Shown: positions 25,901 through 38,958 of the stretch, one piece after another
Layout: the number at the start of each line of letters is the position of its first letter
Numbering within the stretch: the first letter of the stretch is position 1
DNA from: Lithospermum erythrorhizon
Lineage: Eukaryota; Streptophyta; Magnoliopsida; Boraginales; Boraginaceae
Length of the DNA: 64,000 nucleotides
Assembly (NCBI GenBank): GCA_019722365.1
Contig: JADFUC010002431.1
Location: 496,001 to 560,000 of the forward strand
Direction: 5' to 3'
Notes under the pieces: generated by a model
What the model saw: only the letters and a program-made list of their open reading frames with translations
Database searches by the model: none
Told to the model about the DNA's origin: nothing
Made by a program: the position numbers and the translations under genes

Positions 25901-27221
25901 GATTGATTGGAAGTACAGTTTCCTGAACTTCCCAAGATTGGGATTTTTTCTGCTATGTTTGCTGGTAAAGGTAAAGAGTGTAATTTTTTCAGAATTTGCA
26001 GAAGCTGCTCTTTGTCAGGTACTGCTGACGGTAGAACCCCTCTTTCATCGGTATTTCCTACACATACAAGATAACAATTAAGCATCAGTTCAGAAACAAT
26101 GGCAATGTCCATGTAAGTGTACACACTCATCCGAGGTCATGGTGTGGCAAAACTGGAAAGCTGGACTGCTGGAGCAAAGATGTAAACTCTGAAGTCTGAA
26201 CCTACTCGAAATATAGCATTAAATTTCATTATCTACCTAAAATCATTTTTCCTTGTGCACCCGCTAAAACAGCTAGTAAATTGGCAATGTCCACGTCATT
26301 TTTGTGAGTATTCTCCTGGTTTCCAGTAAGTACCACACCAGATGCAGAATCTTCTGGTTGGATTTTTCTCCTCCTGCGGTTGTGTCCAGCAAGTCTCCGT
26401 CTACAGCTACGCTTCCCCTCATCGAATTCCAAAAGAGGGTGAAACCTGAAAGCGACAAGATTATCATCTAATGAGATTCGTGCAGTAATCATCAAATTTA
26501 CGGCAGCATTAATGAACAGGTGACAAGGGCACATATTAATTCACATACTATAGTCGGAATATATGACAATTGTTACACGTGGTTAAATGATACGAAATAT
26601 AGAGTGTGCATTAAGTGGGAACAATAAAGCTAATACAGCAAGAATTGAAACCACTAACCTACTACATTGCTGGCAAAATCTTTGCTTCTGATCCCCCACC
26701 AAAGCCTTGGTGGCCTTACTGTGGATTTCACAAACCTTATGACGTCGATGATAGTCTTTTGCTCTAGACAGATCTTCCTTACAATCATCCACTTGGCACA
26801 TTGGATAGTTAGTTCCACCAGGAGACCCAGATCGGACTCTTTTGGTTGGTCTTGAAACAGGTTCTACATGAGGACTTAAGCCAGCATTGGCGCCACCAAG
26901 CTTCAACCGAAGACTTTCTTCTTGACCAGTATGATTACTTCTACTAGTTTTGAGTGCTTTACTTTGACCTGAGTGGACTGCAGCACCTGAAGCATTCAGC
27001 CTATCCACTAAATCAGACTCAGATGGTTTCGCAACAAATCTTACACTGTCCCAGTTCCAGGCATTAGGATTCCAGTTATTAGGATGATTCTGCTGTGTAA
27101 AATTGGCACTTGGAAACAGAAGATTACGTTTCTTGGCCATCGAATTCGGTTCTACGAATCTTCCAGCAATAGGTTGGTGGATAAAAATGGGACTAGCTAC
27201 TTGTGCCCCTGCATCTTCCAT
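22957..27221 (-). CDS. SQUAMOSA promoter-binding-like protein (large, ankyrin-type SPL1/12/14 clade), probably broken
   Basis: Traced exons: 26659-27221, 26237-26445, 25222-26057, 25049-25123, 24854-24961 and 24656-24773 (all clean and in phase, 636 codons), then a decayed block 23824-24521, an ankyrin exon 23502-23823 and the last exon 22957-23385. The SBP DNA-binding domain starts at residue 142 ([40 protein letters not shown]) and ends with the nuclear signal in [15 protein letters not shown]. Central family blocks include [20 protein letters not shown] and [20 protein letters not shown]. The last exon has [24 protein letters not shown] and a hydrophobic anchor ([15 protein letters not shown]). 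These factors bind GTAC-core promoters. In-frame stops at 24475-24477 and beyond would truncate the product to about 650 residues, keeping SBP but losing ankyrin repeats and anchor. It could be a pseudogene, a truncated factor or an assembly error. Confidence 0.85.
23824..24521 (-). pseudogene. Decayed middle exon block of the SPL gene
   Basis: The acceptor is intact: exon 6 ends in phase 1 and the next exon opens at 24521 with GKVRLCKS, the expected continuation. After [20 protein letters not shown] the family sequence persists in scraps: [17 protein letters not shown] (about 24191-24241), NGVGS...ITDAAI, and [13 protein letters not shown]. In-frame stops lie at 24475-24477 (TAA, before ISISPVAV), 24044-24046 (TAA, after ITDAAI), 23909-23911 (TAA, where the family has NELGW) and 23873-23875 (TGA). 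An extra base separates LHF from NKLG just upstream of the third stop. The scraps are in the correct order, so the block decayed in place and was not deleted or replaced. Confidence 0.8.
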
Positions 27222-28132
27222 TCCTCACTCACTCACATACAAATAGAATCTAAAAACTCCAATTTCTACACAAAAATAGTTACAAGAACAAGAAAATCAA
27301 AACCTAACCCTGAACAAAACAAAACAAAAACAATTTTCACACCATAAAATTCCTAAATTTTCCAGAATTATATTGAGGACAAGAACCAGATCCATCATAA
27401 AACCAATACATAACAGTTGAACTAAATGAAAAACCCAAATGAAAGAACTAAACTTTTTAGCACAAAGAAACTTAACAATACAAATTTCTACAAAATAACA
27501 TCAACCAAGAATCAAACAAAATTCACAACTACATAGCTTTCAATAAACCCAACTGAAACAAACCCAAAAAAATCAAAACTTCAACACAACAAAACGACCT
27601 AAAATCACTAATAAATCATTCAATGATAAAGAACTCACCAACCCTTTTGTTGAAATAGTTCAACAACAAAACCAGCAACACATTCAACCACAATTTCAGC
27701 TCCAATAATATACACAGATCTCCTTAGAAGAAAACAAAACAACCCACAAATATATAAAAACTGAAGAAAAAAAACTATCAAAAACTACTATATAAACCAC
27801 CAAACTACACAATTCCAATAAAATCCTGTCTTTTAAAAAAAATCATCATTTTGGGTATTAAATATCAATAATTATATAATTTTTTGTAATAAATTGGAAA
27901 AGGGTAGAGGTTTTTTGTTTACTAACTTCAGTACAATAACAATATTGTTTTTGGTTTTGTTATTATTAAATCTTCCTCGTATTCAGACTGGTCTTATTTT
28001 ATTTCATTGGTAAATTTAAGTCCAAACTTCAAGTCACACACGTTTTATTCTTTTTGCAATTTTAGGTTTCATGATGTATGTCAAATAAATGTCGAAAGAT
28101 GAACCAAACTAATAGATCAAAAATATTGTTAA
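27222..28132. other. SPL upstream region (leader and promoter)
   Basis: This is immediately upstream of the SPL start codon on the minus strand. The first 600 bases are rich in AAC/CAA (plus-strand sense), typical of a plant 5' leader, possibly with a leader intron. From about 27830 the sequence becomes AT-rich until the LTR at 28133. No coding frame is supported. Confidence 0.5.
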
Positions 28133-28467
28133 TGCTATAACAGACGCTTTAAACTGTGATAACGTATTCACGAAAGAATACAGAAGAAGTAAATAACACC
28201 GTAAAATTTAACGCCAGATTCCTCAATCTACGCCATAAGACTAACTACCTTATTAGTAGATACCTCAAAAAAATTTTCACTCATAACGGCTAAACCCATT
28301 GGCTAACATTGACGAAATAAATAAGAATTTACCAAGAGTTTCCACAAAACTTCAAGCCTTATTCAGCATTAAAATAAACCTATATACTATCGTATATATA
28401 GATAAAGCAAGGAAGAAAAAGAACAAAAACATTTATGTATCGACGCGGTACAAGTCAATCTTTAACA
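28133..28467 (-). repeat. 3' LTR of copia element 2
   Basis: It begins TGCTATAACAG and ends TTTAACA (TG...CA) on the plus strand. Shared blocks with the right copy include GATAACGTA, TTTCACTCATAACGG, AAAACTTCAAGC, AAAATAAACCTATATACTAT and GTACAAGTCAATCTTT. The TATATATAG stretch would be the TATA box of the LTR promoter on the minus strand. Confidence 0.75.
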
Positions 28468-28631
28468 AATTTCCACCTGATTCAATCTTCCACAAATATT
28501 CTAAAAAACGTAAAACTTTCCCCAATAGCGCACCGGGATGACCGGAAAGCACTGCACGCCAGACGCATCGACGCTGCTCGCCTCAGACGCCGCCTCACCA
28601 CAAAGCCAACTAACAATTGAATATTTGAAGC

Positions 28632-28736
28632 AAGTCCGCATAACGCCGAAACTTGCTCTCGGGCGGGAACCGGCTTCAGAAACATATCACCGGGTTGTCC
28701 GGTAGCATCTACTTTGCTTAATTTTTTAATCCTCTT
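28632..28736 (-). pseudogene. Copia RNase H C-terminal tail (element 2)
   Basis: The minus-strand frame KRIKKLSKVDATGQPGDMFL, followed by KPVPAREQVSALCGL, matches the copia polyprotein end usually written VEKI-T-NPADMLTKPV---KF--CL. It lies about 165 bases inside the 3' LTR, as expected. Confidence 0.7.
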
Positions 28737-29257
28737 TTCACCTCTCAAAACGATATCAAGACATCAACGCTGCTGGCCCTATCATCACGACGGCACATCC
28801 TCGGGTTAAACATATCGCGACCAAATCAAGCCACAATATATCACTGACGCTGACAGCCCCGTATCACTAACTGGGCCCTCTCAACCAGATACCCTCCCAA
28901 GCAGCCTTCCGTAGGTACATATAATTCCGCCTCGCAGTGTATTAAAGTCACCGCGACTGCGGAAGAAATTTCTCCAACTCACAATGTAACTACCGCTATA
29001 AAAACATAACCGCTTATAGATCTTCTACCGTGTTTTACATCTCCAAAGATAAATGTAATCGCAGTATCCGTAAATTAAACACCTAATTCATTACCACCTC
29101 ATAACAAAGCACTAACATCGAGGTACCTCCGGTATAACGAAAAAAATCCTCTTCACGTACCGGCCAATTGCTCTTTTTTCTAGTATTCTACTTAACCCAT
29201 CGACAACACTAACAAAGATGCTAAAGATCATGTCTAGCAGTACTCAGAAATAAGACA

Positions 29258-30057
29258 TCAAACTTCTAACCCATCAGTATGCGTACGCTGCTCCATGTAA
29301 ACTTTCTCAGCAGATGACAGGTGCAACGCAATGCATAAACGAAAGCACATCAGAGAACTCGGAGTCTCAATTGGTTTAGCAGTAGCCATACCAAATCTGG
29401 ATAGAATCTTCTCAACATAGCCTTTCTGAGATAAGAAAAGCTTCTTCTGACTTCTGTCCCTAAATATCTCCATTCCCAAAATCTTCTTTGCAGCACCCAA
29501 ATCCTTCATTTCAAACTCGGCACTAAGCAACCCCTTCAACTTTTGAATATCGTACTTCAACCGGCAGTTTATCAAAGATACTCCGGCTTACATGTAACTA
29601 AGTAGATAAGGGAACCATCACTAACCTGTCAGTAAACACAACCGGCTATACGGACTCCTCAATACCCAATCTCTATCATGTAGTCAAGCCAAATCTCGGT
29701 ACTCACCGGCCTCAAGACCCGGCTTTTTAAACCACATACAAAGATTTCTTCAATTTGCAAACATAATCTTCCTTTCCTGCCCTCGAAACTATCCGCTGTG
29801 TCATATAAATTTCTTCATCCAACTCTCCTAAGAAAGTCGCTCTCGACATCTACCGCTTCGAGCTCCAACTCCCTTCGACACAAGAATTGCCAGCAGTTAG
29901 TTAATTCCTCGATAGAAGTTGTTGTCTGACTATAGGCGAAAATCTCATTGTATTCAACTCTTCCCTCGATTGAACTCTGTAAAACCATTCTAGCTTTTAT
30001 ATTTAACCCCCCCCCATCCGGGTGACAACCCTTCTTCTCGTCAAAATCCACTCGCAA
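29258..30057 (-). pseudogene. Copia reverse transcriptase remnant (element 2)
   Basis: Two frames carry parts of one RT domain. At 29815-30057, NIKARMVLQ...VEYNEIFAYSQTTTSI and LELEAVDVESDFL correspond to the KARLVAKG, YNEVFSPV...TSIR and LEQLDVKTAFL blocks. At 29258-29575, KLKGLLSAEFEMKDLGAAKK, ILGMEIFRDR and LFLSQKGYVEKILSRFGM are well preserved. The YVDD segment lies between the frames and was not found intact. Confidence 0.88.
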
Positions 30058-31118
30058 GAATAATCTTTCTTCCCCGCTGTCTTCTCACCAACTCCCAAGT
30101 CTCGATTCTCCTTATAAAGTGATTCCATCTTTCTCCCATGGCAACAAGCCATTGGGATCGATTTCTAGTACCAAGCATGTTTCTTCTTCAGTTAAATCGA
30201 TCATGATGATCAACTTCCTCTACAACCTCGAAAGAAAAGCCAACATATCCTCATATACATACCTCAAAAAGCGTACTCCATAGTTTGCTCTTCTCGGCTA
30301 CCGCAGCCAAACTGCGGATGTCTATCCGGGACGGAACTTCGACAGCCGCTTTTGATCGCGATCGGTACAGCCTACTCTCACCATCACCATTAACACCGTA
30401 ATCTCTACGCTCCACCTCGGGGCTTCCCAACACCACCTTCTACTAGAATTACGGGGCGCTGATGGCCGATCTAAACATAGAATTCTCATCAAATATTACA
30501 TTTCTGCTCAGAATAACTCAAAAAAGATGACATCAATTCTATACCTTTTCACACCATCACCATAGCCTACAAATATAACCTTTACCTCGGGTTCTAAATT
30601 TTACCCTCATTCATTTAGTTAATAAGCAACAAGTAGCCTAAAGACTCTCTTCAATCATGTATAATCGCTAATTTATTAGACCACAATTCAATAGGAGTTT
30701 TCGACATTAACCGCGCTGAGACCACGGTTTATCTGGGATAGCGGCCGTGTCAATCGCTTTTTAGCCCAAAAACATTCTCGCTAACTCAAGATTCAGCATA
30801 CAACGAGCTCTCTAGAAGTGTTCGATTCATAATGCTCGGCTACACCATCTCCCGGCCAAGGTATTTTTAACCAGATGATGCCCAAGAATCCCTTCGCCTA
30901 CAGCCTCATCAAACTCAGACGAACGTAATTCTCGTGACGTTATTAGTACGCACACACCTTCTTCCCCTCGCTTGATTTTCCACTAAAATCTTTCAATCCT
31001 CAAGCCGCTTGAAAGCATCACTTCCTTTTCTTCGCTTCATAATAAAGCACTCAAGTCATCCCTTGGAATAATCATCAATCACGATAAAAATACCCGCGAC
31101 CTCCCCAAAGCATTCAAC

Positions 31119-31210
31119 TCAAGGATCTCTAACAATCTTGAGCGAATGCAATCCAAAGGTACCTTTTGTTCTACAGTCGCCGGAATTTGTCAAGCGATGT
31201 AATTTCCCAA
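31119..31210 (-). pseudogene. Copia GAG-pre-integrase / integrase start remnant (element 2)
   Basis: GKLHRL...CRTKGTFGLHSLKIV resembles the copia GKQ-R--F-----TKG-LDYVHSDLWGP segment, where the zinc-finger linker leads into the integrase core. The catalytic core beyond it is too damaged to delimit. Confidence 0.6.
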
Positions 31211-32641
31211 TGACACAAATAAGCCACAAAACCCCAAGTCTTTCTTTCAACTTCGCACACCAAAAAGTGTTGTCCCAGCTGCACCGGTGATCCTCTCTCA
31301 CTCATACCAAGCCTCATATGCCACAACTGGGCTTCATATTATCATTTTCAACAAATGTAGACGACATTTAACAAAGAGCGGTAATCGCAAGAGGAAATAC
31401 ACCTGGCGTAAATACAACGCACTCGCTAAGACCTTCGTAATCACCTCAACATCCTGCACATTTATCACTCCACCTTCACCTTTAAAACTCAACCCCTTCT
31501 CTGCCTGGGGCCAGACTCTCAAATAAACCAAATTCTTCGCTATCAGCTGAAAACATATCTAACATCTTCTAAGCGTATTTAATCCTTACTATCACGAGTC
31601 CTTAATTTCTCTTACAAAACCTTATCCCAATCCATTTCTTTAACCTGGTTGCCATAGAAATATTACCACCATCTACTTGCTCATAAGTCTAAAACCATTC
31701 TCTTAGGACAAATACGACAAGACGCCTCCAATCAAGAGAGATCCACACATCGGGTGTAAAAATGCTGGTCAAGCCAAGAATCCACGTTATATCTTCCTCG
31801 ATTGCATCACTCTCTAAGAATAAAGAAGCATTGTGACGCATTAAATCGCTCGCTCTCTTTTCGTTGACAATCGTTTTCCAATGTCCCTTTTCCCTTACTG
31901 AATGCATGACATCCCCTGGGGCCGAACCCCGCTTGAATCACTGCTTCTGTGAAACTTTTTTCCCCCTTAACAAATTCCCTCGATTACTATCGCTAATAAC
32001 CCAAATGTACTGAAAGTATCCAAACTGTAACCACTGCGCCTATATCTCAATTCCCCATGTAAGCAGCCAGCCTTCCACCCTCTATTCTAGAGTTATGTAG
32101 CCTTTACCATTAGTCATAGATTCCTTTAAATTTCATACGACGCCAAGAAAGTTAAACCACCGTACTATGGGTAAAGATCCCCATCATCAACATAAACATC
32201 AATATTACGCAAATCTAGTAATATCGTATTTAGTTTATCTAAATGGTCTCTTAAGGACGTACCTTCCCGGTGATACGCAAAGTCGAATGTGACGCTGCTT
32301 CAAAGCAACAACTTGCTGTTGCTCTTTCAGTCATATGTACAAACTTCCTCTTCCAGCCTAGCCCACAATCCAAAGAAATGGCCTCCTCGGCTCGGGGAAC
32401 TTCCTAATAATTCGCCCTCCGCAGACAACCGCAACGCTGAACGTGTCTCCTGGCAAGTGAATCCCGCTCCTGAATCGGCAGCGATTCTTCATAAGAGGAG
32501 CACTGCATCCCTGGCCAATAATGCCCCTCACCTCGATTCACATGTGACCTAAAACTATTTCTCCCATTAAACTTATTCCACTTCCAAACCTTTACTTCAC
32601 CCATCGCCTTCGCCGGAACAGATTCCGGTACCGATACCGGC

Positions 32642-32970
32642 CATATAAAGAGATTTAAAAACTATGATAACGTAATTACGTAAAGAAAATACAAAAGAAA
32701 AAATGAACACTAAATTTAATCGCTGCATCCCTAACGACGCTGCTAAAGATTCAATCCACTCAGTGAGCCAAATTTTAAAATTTCACTCATAACGGGAAAG
32801 AACCGACATAATATTTGATCAAATACCAAGAATGCCACCAAGAGTCTTACAAAACTTCAAGCTATTTCGGTACATAAAATAAACCTATATACTATCTAGA
32901 TATATATAGTTAAGGAAGTTATGAACAAAACACGATGTATCGACAAAGGGTACAAGTCAATCTTTTAACA
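32642..32970 (-). repeat. 5' LTR of copia element 2
   Basis: Colinear with 28133-28467; it ends CTTTTAACA (CA terminus). The shared block AAAATAAACCTATATACTAT followed by an AT-rich TATA-like run marks the likely LTR promoter. The inner (left) boundary is set by similarity and is good to about ten bases. Confidence 0.75.
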
Positions 32971-34640
32971 TTACATCTATTTAAAAGAAAAAAAATTATT
33001 GATTAGGAGGACGTCAATTGCAATATTTGAATCATAAACTCTAAAATTTTAAAATTAGAAAGGTCATGGTCATATCCCTCGACACCTTCGCCTCCGCCAC
33101 GCATTTAAAGAATCATCAGCAACGCCTTTTATATGTCGTTATATACAATAATACTCCGTACAATAAGAATCATTTTAATTTTCATTTCGTATATATATAT
33201 TGTCTCAACGGATTTTATAATTTTGTTAAACATATATATGCATCTGACGAAGCATAAAACTAGTATCGACTTCATAACGTGTAATATATACTTTTGTACA
33301 ACATGAGACATAAATATGCACGAAAAATGTATATTTACCATATTAATGGAACCTAAATTTTATGTAAGTGACGAATGAAATGATAAGAACAATCACATCA
33401 ACTCTCCTAAAAAGCCTATTTGATTGAAATTATAAAACGATAAAAATGGTTGTATCACCTTCCTCAATGTGACAGCTCCCACAAAATTATCCACTTACTC
33501 TTATTAATCCCCTAAATTTATAATCTTCCTATTTCAAGGGTTATTTTTTTTTTTTCACCCTCATTTTTACTCTTTTCAGCTTATATAAAATAAATATTAT
33601 TTTTGTCATATAAATATAACTTTAAAAATATTTCATTCAACATCCATATTTAACATATTATTTTATTCTTTTTAAAATTTAATTTTATCCTAAATTTCTA
33701 TTGACATATTTAAAATATTCAATTTTCAATGTCAGAACAATGTTTAAGCTCATAAAGAACATATATAAAAAGCCGAATCAAAAAAAAAATGGCGTAAATG
33801 AGAGTAAATTTTAAGAAACATAACTGATGACGCTTTCCAAGAGTAATAACATCGATAAATTTACCTTCTTTCCTCGTCCCCGGAAGAATCCAAGATGCTT
33901 CACTACAATTTTAGCTTTATCTTATTCTTTAATTTTCTCTCAAAATTCATGTTTAAAATATTGAGATTTGTGTGGCATCATTGGTTATTCTGCCATGTGA
34001 ATCTATTTTGTGTTGAGCATGTGACTCCATAATTTGAGCTATGATGAGTGATGATTATTATCATTTGTTGACAATTTAATTTGAGTTTTATAGTGGGATA
34101 AATATGTACGATGTATATTTTTTGAGTTGTAGTTGATGCTAGTTTTTGTTTGGTATTGATTATGGAGGTTGCTTAAATGGTTATAGTGTGTGGTTTCTAT
34201 GACAACGTATTGTCAAAATTAAACAAAGAGTGTTCTACACTATTGCTAATTGGTCTAGATCAATGGAAACATGAGGAAATATAGATGCAAATCTAAAGGT
34301 GGTTTGTGATGGGTATGTAAGAAGACTTTAACCATACAAATTTTCAAAACAAGTACATTGATTGCTTCAACCCCTATTAGAGTTGTGGGGGTTATATATA
34401 ATTTGACTATAATGTATGAGAGGGTGATATTTATAACTTGCAAAGAAAAATATGTAGGCACCTAATATAAAGGAATGGATTGAAATTAAAAACATTAAAA
34501 TTTCTTTACATAACTCCTAGCACTACTATAAAACTAGTAGTAACTTATTCTTATTTTCTTTACAATTATCATGGGCAAGCATGAAGCGTGTATAATTTGG
34601 ACCACTCACAATAATACGAAATACTTGTATTTAAAATAAA
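32971..34640. other. AT-rich intergenic region
   Basis: Nothing coding is supported. The frames at 33066-33257, 33129-33341 and 34255-34461 are AT-driven and lack motifs. One TACTCCGTA lies at 33152-33160. Confidence 0.55.
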
Positions 34641-36930
34641 TCGAGAATCTTGTAGCAAAGGAAACAAGTTAAATTGATTGGCATCCAAGATAACCGAGTC
34701 GAGTACCCAATGATCTCTATCCGACTCGTGATCTCTTATATATGAGTACGTAATGCTTGCTCAAGATATCGCATTGGCCCTCATCGGCCTTCCAGCCGAT
34801 CCAAACCCGGATCGCATAAGTATCCGCCTTAACATGCCAACAATGTACGCAATATCCGATGTACAGACAAACCTCGGCAGCATACAGCTCCCATCATTAA
34901 GCATACGGAACCTCTTGTGACTCGTTTCTTTCAAAATCATTTTGGGACATTGGATTGAGACCGAACTTGTCTCGCTTGCTATTGTAGAGTTCCCTCGGCT
35001 TACAATCTCGAGTGCTAAACTCTGAGGTCCTTTTGCGATAATTCAAGAATACCTCGAACGCATCTCGATGTATCTCAATTCTTAATACAAAGGACGCTTC
35101 CCAAGATCTTTCATTTCAAATTTGTTTCGAGAAAAGGTCTGTTTACGAATAATCAGAGCATCATTATCGCAAAGAATATGTCATCAACATATAAAGCATC
35201 AAGAAAATATGCTTACTCCTTATCAACTTTTATGGTATATACAATTCAACAAAGATTCATCTCAAAACCAAAAGAGATGATTACTTCATGAAACTCAAAT
35301 ACCATTGACGGTGAAACTGCTGAAGTCCACATGGGGACATGGATTTCTTTTAGCTCAAGATACCACTTTCTTTGAATCGCCTCGACATACAAAGTTTTCT
35401 CTCTGTCGCACCATATAAATTGTCTCATCAATAAAGCTACTACTGAAATGCAGCCTTCTTTACATCCATCTGATGTAACTCAAGGTCAAAATGCCACCAC
35501 CAAAGCCATTATTATCCTAAAAGAGTCTTTCGACGAAACCAAGAGAAAGTCTCTCTTTTATAATCAACGCCTTCCTGAGTAAACTTTCAATAAGCGAGCT
35601 TTTATATCTCGCTATATTAACAAGCGCTAATCCTTTTTAGTTGTAAATATCCACTTAAAGCAACCACAAGCTCAGATCAGTAATACAACCAGATCCTGCC
35701 ATACACCATTGTCTTCATGGACTTAATATCCTCATTCATGGCATTACCCACTTTGAGAGTTAGACTTTAGATGGCTCGTGAAGTTGACTGGATCATCTTC
35801 CCCGTAATCTCATCAGTTTCATCCTCATGTTCCTCAAGAAATAAATATAATCATCAGGAATCGATTTCTCCTCTCCTAGTGGATCTCCTTTAATGGCATT
35901 CTGCTCCCTGCATTTTTCGAGTTTGTTCTCCGAATGACATACAGAATAATGCCGATTCCCGGGGACAAATGATTTATTTTCACTGCTGCCGGGATCGTGT
36001 TTAACAATCCAACAATCTCTGGATCATCATGTCAACAACGGATGAAAAGGGAAACCAAATCCTCAAAGACTTAAATCCCTAATATCTCTCCCCAAACTCT
36101 CAACATCTTCAAAGAACTGGCATTTCCCGCCTCAAAAATTGATTTGGTAGCCGACTGGCAAAATTTATACCCTTCGATCGCTCGTAGTATCCAATAAAGC
36201 AGCTACTTCAACTATTTTTTGAGTCCAGCCTTCTTTCTTTATTTGGCTTATAAGGCCTTGCCTCACTGACATCCCTAAATGTGTTGTCTTATACCGGGTC
36301 ATACTGCCCATAATTCATAAGTGGGGTTTTAAGTAGTCGCTTAGTGAACTCGATTTAAGATATAAGTTTCCGCAGCCTACCGCTTCTCCCCAGAGAACTG
36401 TAAAGTAGCGTGGATCAATCATACCGCCGTGTCTTTTAATGTTCTGTTTACTAATTCCATTCACGGCAGAGATCCCCGCACAGATTGAGGTACGATTCCA
36501 CACCTCTAGAATTTGCTAAACGGCCCCTGATTGCTCTCACCGATCCGTCATATCTACTATAGTATTCTCAAACTACTCATTGCATCTAATGTACCTTAAT
36601 TGCTTTGCTAAGTTGGTTTTCCACCCTCACTGAAAGCTTTTGAACACATCCAAATGACGAGACTTTTCACGAATCTAGATAAAGATAGCCATATCGAGAA
36701 AAAATCATCTATGAACGTTATAATAATGCTTGACCATTTCTAAATCAGCGTAGAAATTGGCCCACATTAATGCCCTGTATTTAATAAAGCTCTTAAGACA
36801 CCCATAGTTCGGGACATTTCTGGCTTCAAATCTCCTTGTGTTTGCTTTCATTTTAATACATTCAACACAAGCTCGAAATCAGCAACCTATCGCTAATTCT
36901 ATTTATCGTTTTGTTACGAGAATTTGAAAT
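34640..36930 (-). mobile_element. Fragment of a third Ty1/copia retrotransposon (element 3)
   Basis: Minus-strand remnants: FITFIDDFFSIWLSLSRF (about 36730-36680) is the copia integrase FITFIDDYSRYGYLYL block. Further downstream on that strand, FAKF..., NGISKQNIKRHGGMIDPRYF and LWGEAVGCGNLYL correspond to the NGVAERRNRTL...ESLWGEALKTAVYIL block (36315-36503). An RT piece, RKWYLELKEI...FEFHEVIISFGFEMN, lies at 35246-35431. Domain order is copia-like. I could not find a matching LTR pair or a gag region, so this is a truncated or nested copy with approximate ends. CpG content is higher than in the flanks. Confidence 0.75.
35246..35431 (-). pseudogene. Copia reverse transcriptase remnant (element 3)
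   Basis: REKTLYVEAIQRKWYLELKE followed by FEFHEVIISFGFEMN resembles the RT segment [20 protein letters not shown], then F-EFMLS-GF--N. Several residues are changed and the fragment is short. Confidence 0.65.
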
Positions 36931-38958
36931 TCATTCACACAAAAGAGGTTACTTTGGCAACTTATTGTTTCAACAAATTAATTCCAATATTAATAATAAT
37001 TGCCAAGAATTAAATATAATTATTAACCTTGTTTCTATAACTTCATATTTATTTCGCCTGCCATAACGAATTACGCTAAAGTAAAATAAACATGAAAAAA
37101 AAAATTCACTATAATCATAATAACATACAATACTAAATATATAAATATATATAACCCAATAAAATAAATCATAATTAGACGTAATTGCAATTGAACAAAT
37201 ACTTTAATAATAATAATCCCATAAGTATAGATCGAACACATTATGAATAAGTTCAGAAGTATACTCATTATTTATGTAGCACCAATATTATTCCGTATGT
37301 CCTATTGTATTAGATTGGTAAACAACTAAACATACATATATATGAATCTATTTAGCTTGTTCCATAAGTCAATTTTCGGGTAAGTATATGTTAATTCAAT
37401 AATGGTTTGCAATTTACAAACAAAATCATCCGCATTTATCAATAGAATACAATTTATAAAGCAGATACTGAATAGCTCCACGATCAACTATCCAATACGG
37501 CGTAACATACCAATTGTTAGATATTTAATTTACGCCCAATACTACGCTAGACACCGATAAAACATAATATTGGGAACTGCACTGTCTAATATTACAGTGA
37601 CAAGAATCGCTGATTCGATCTTCCAATCTTATATGGCTTCCTCTGCTCTTTCAAAGAACAGACGAAGTTAATGTAAAACTATACGAACGCATCTCAACCC
37701 CTAAGCATTCTATATATAGAAAAATATATATTTCTATGACATGACAGTTTCCATCATCTAATAATCATAACCCAAGTTTCTACACATATTAACCCATACT
37801 AATTGTTAATACCTAATAAGCCCAATAACCTAAATATGTAAATAAACCAATCACTTCTTTTACTTTACTAATCACTTTAAGATAAATTTTTATACACATA
37901 CTATAATACATATTAGCTCCACACGATTATTCTAACAACTCTTATTTACACTATAAAATTATAAAAATATTAGTATTATCAAAATATTCTTGATACCAAA
38001 TTTAATAATATCAAGTTTAAATTTACTATACTAACAATAAAGAGACAATTAACAATCGAAGTTTCACCTATCAATTAAAATATCAATTAAATTAAAGTTA
38101 TGTCCTCTAGTAAGATACCCGACTACAGATCGGGGAAAGCTCGCGAGAAATCATGTAGGACGGCTTATCCTTCCGGATCTTATATTATACTTTTATTTGA
38201 CATTCTTGTACTTCTGCTAATATCGCGGACGCTTATATTTGCTTGCTTAAACGTTAATTTAAAAACTAAAAAATAGAAGAAAACCTAAAGCAATATTCTC
38301 ACTATCATTAAAATCTTTTTCTCACATCTTTCTTAAACGACCACCCAAAAACACTTTCAACAAGAAATCATGTCCATCATTTTTCAAGCGGCTTCTTCCC
38401 CCTTTCAATGTTTTTCTTTATTTTTAATAATCTAGTCATTAATTTGTTAATTCAATATTTTTTATAGCGCTTAGCGGTTTTCTTTATTCCATTTAGATGA
38501 ATATTCCACCGAGCATTATTTACCTGACGCAATTTGTTCCTCGCCTGGGATATATAGTCCACGCATGAAAAACGTATATCATTTATGCAAAGTCACATAT
38601 ATTGTTTACAGGATATTTTAAGTGCTTAATTTTGTACTATAATTTTTTATGTATATCGATATACGATTCTAATGATTTTCATTAATTATCTTTATAATTA
38701 CTTCATGCTTAATCACGTAAAGACGCCCTTATTCAATTATATATATATGTGAATATCCTTATGTTTTACGAACGAATATTAATCATCGCTTCACCAAAAA
38801 TAAAAAGTAAAAAATAGAACACGTGCCACGCAAAAGTGTGATCTATTCCGATTTCCGACTACCAAAAAATAAAATAGAAAAAAACCCTAAAATCATAATT
38901 GGAAACAAGAACACACTCACATTATTATTGCTTTTCAGATCAAATTTGAGGAAGTACA
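36931..38958. other. AT-rich intergenic region upstream of the RH41-like helicase
   Basis: No gene is supported. The sequence is very AT-rich with a few CpG-containing islands (for example about 37490-37680 and 38110-38240) that may be further retroelement debris, but I see no protein motif. The last 100-200 bases should hold the helicase leader and promoter. Confidence 0.5.

Larger units (their letters stand above)
28133..32970 (-). mobile_element. Decayed Ty1/copia LTR retrotransposon (element 2)
   Basis: An LTR pair encloses minus-strand copia remnants in the expected order: a GAG-pre-integrase/integrase junction near 31119-31210 (GKLHRL...CRTKGTFGLHSL), RT at 29258-30057 and an RNase H tail at 28632-28736. 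Reading frames are fragmented throughout. The RT sequence (FEMKDLGAAKKILGMEI) belongs to a different copia lineage from element 1 (FHMKDLG). The interior is rich in CpG, with many CCGG sites. A degraded primer-binding-like GGCCGGTATCGGTACC lies next to the 5' LTR. No target-site duplication was resolved. Confidence 0.87.

Noticed and set aside
32289..32552. Plus-strand frame of 87 codons inside copia element 2
   Set aside because: It is antisense to the gag region of the retroelement and has no family resemblance.
38110..38250. Possible LTR or tRNA-like segment upstream of the helicase
   Set aside because: It has locally higher GC, but I found no partner repeat and no cloverleaf or A/B box pattern.
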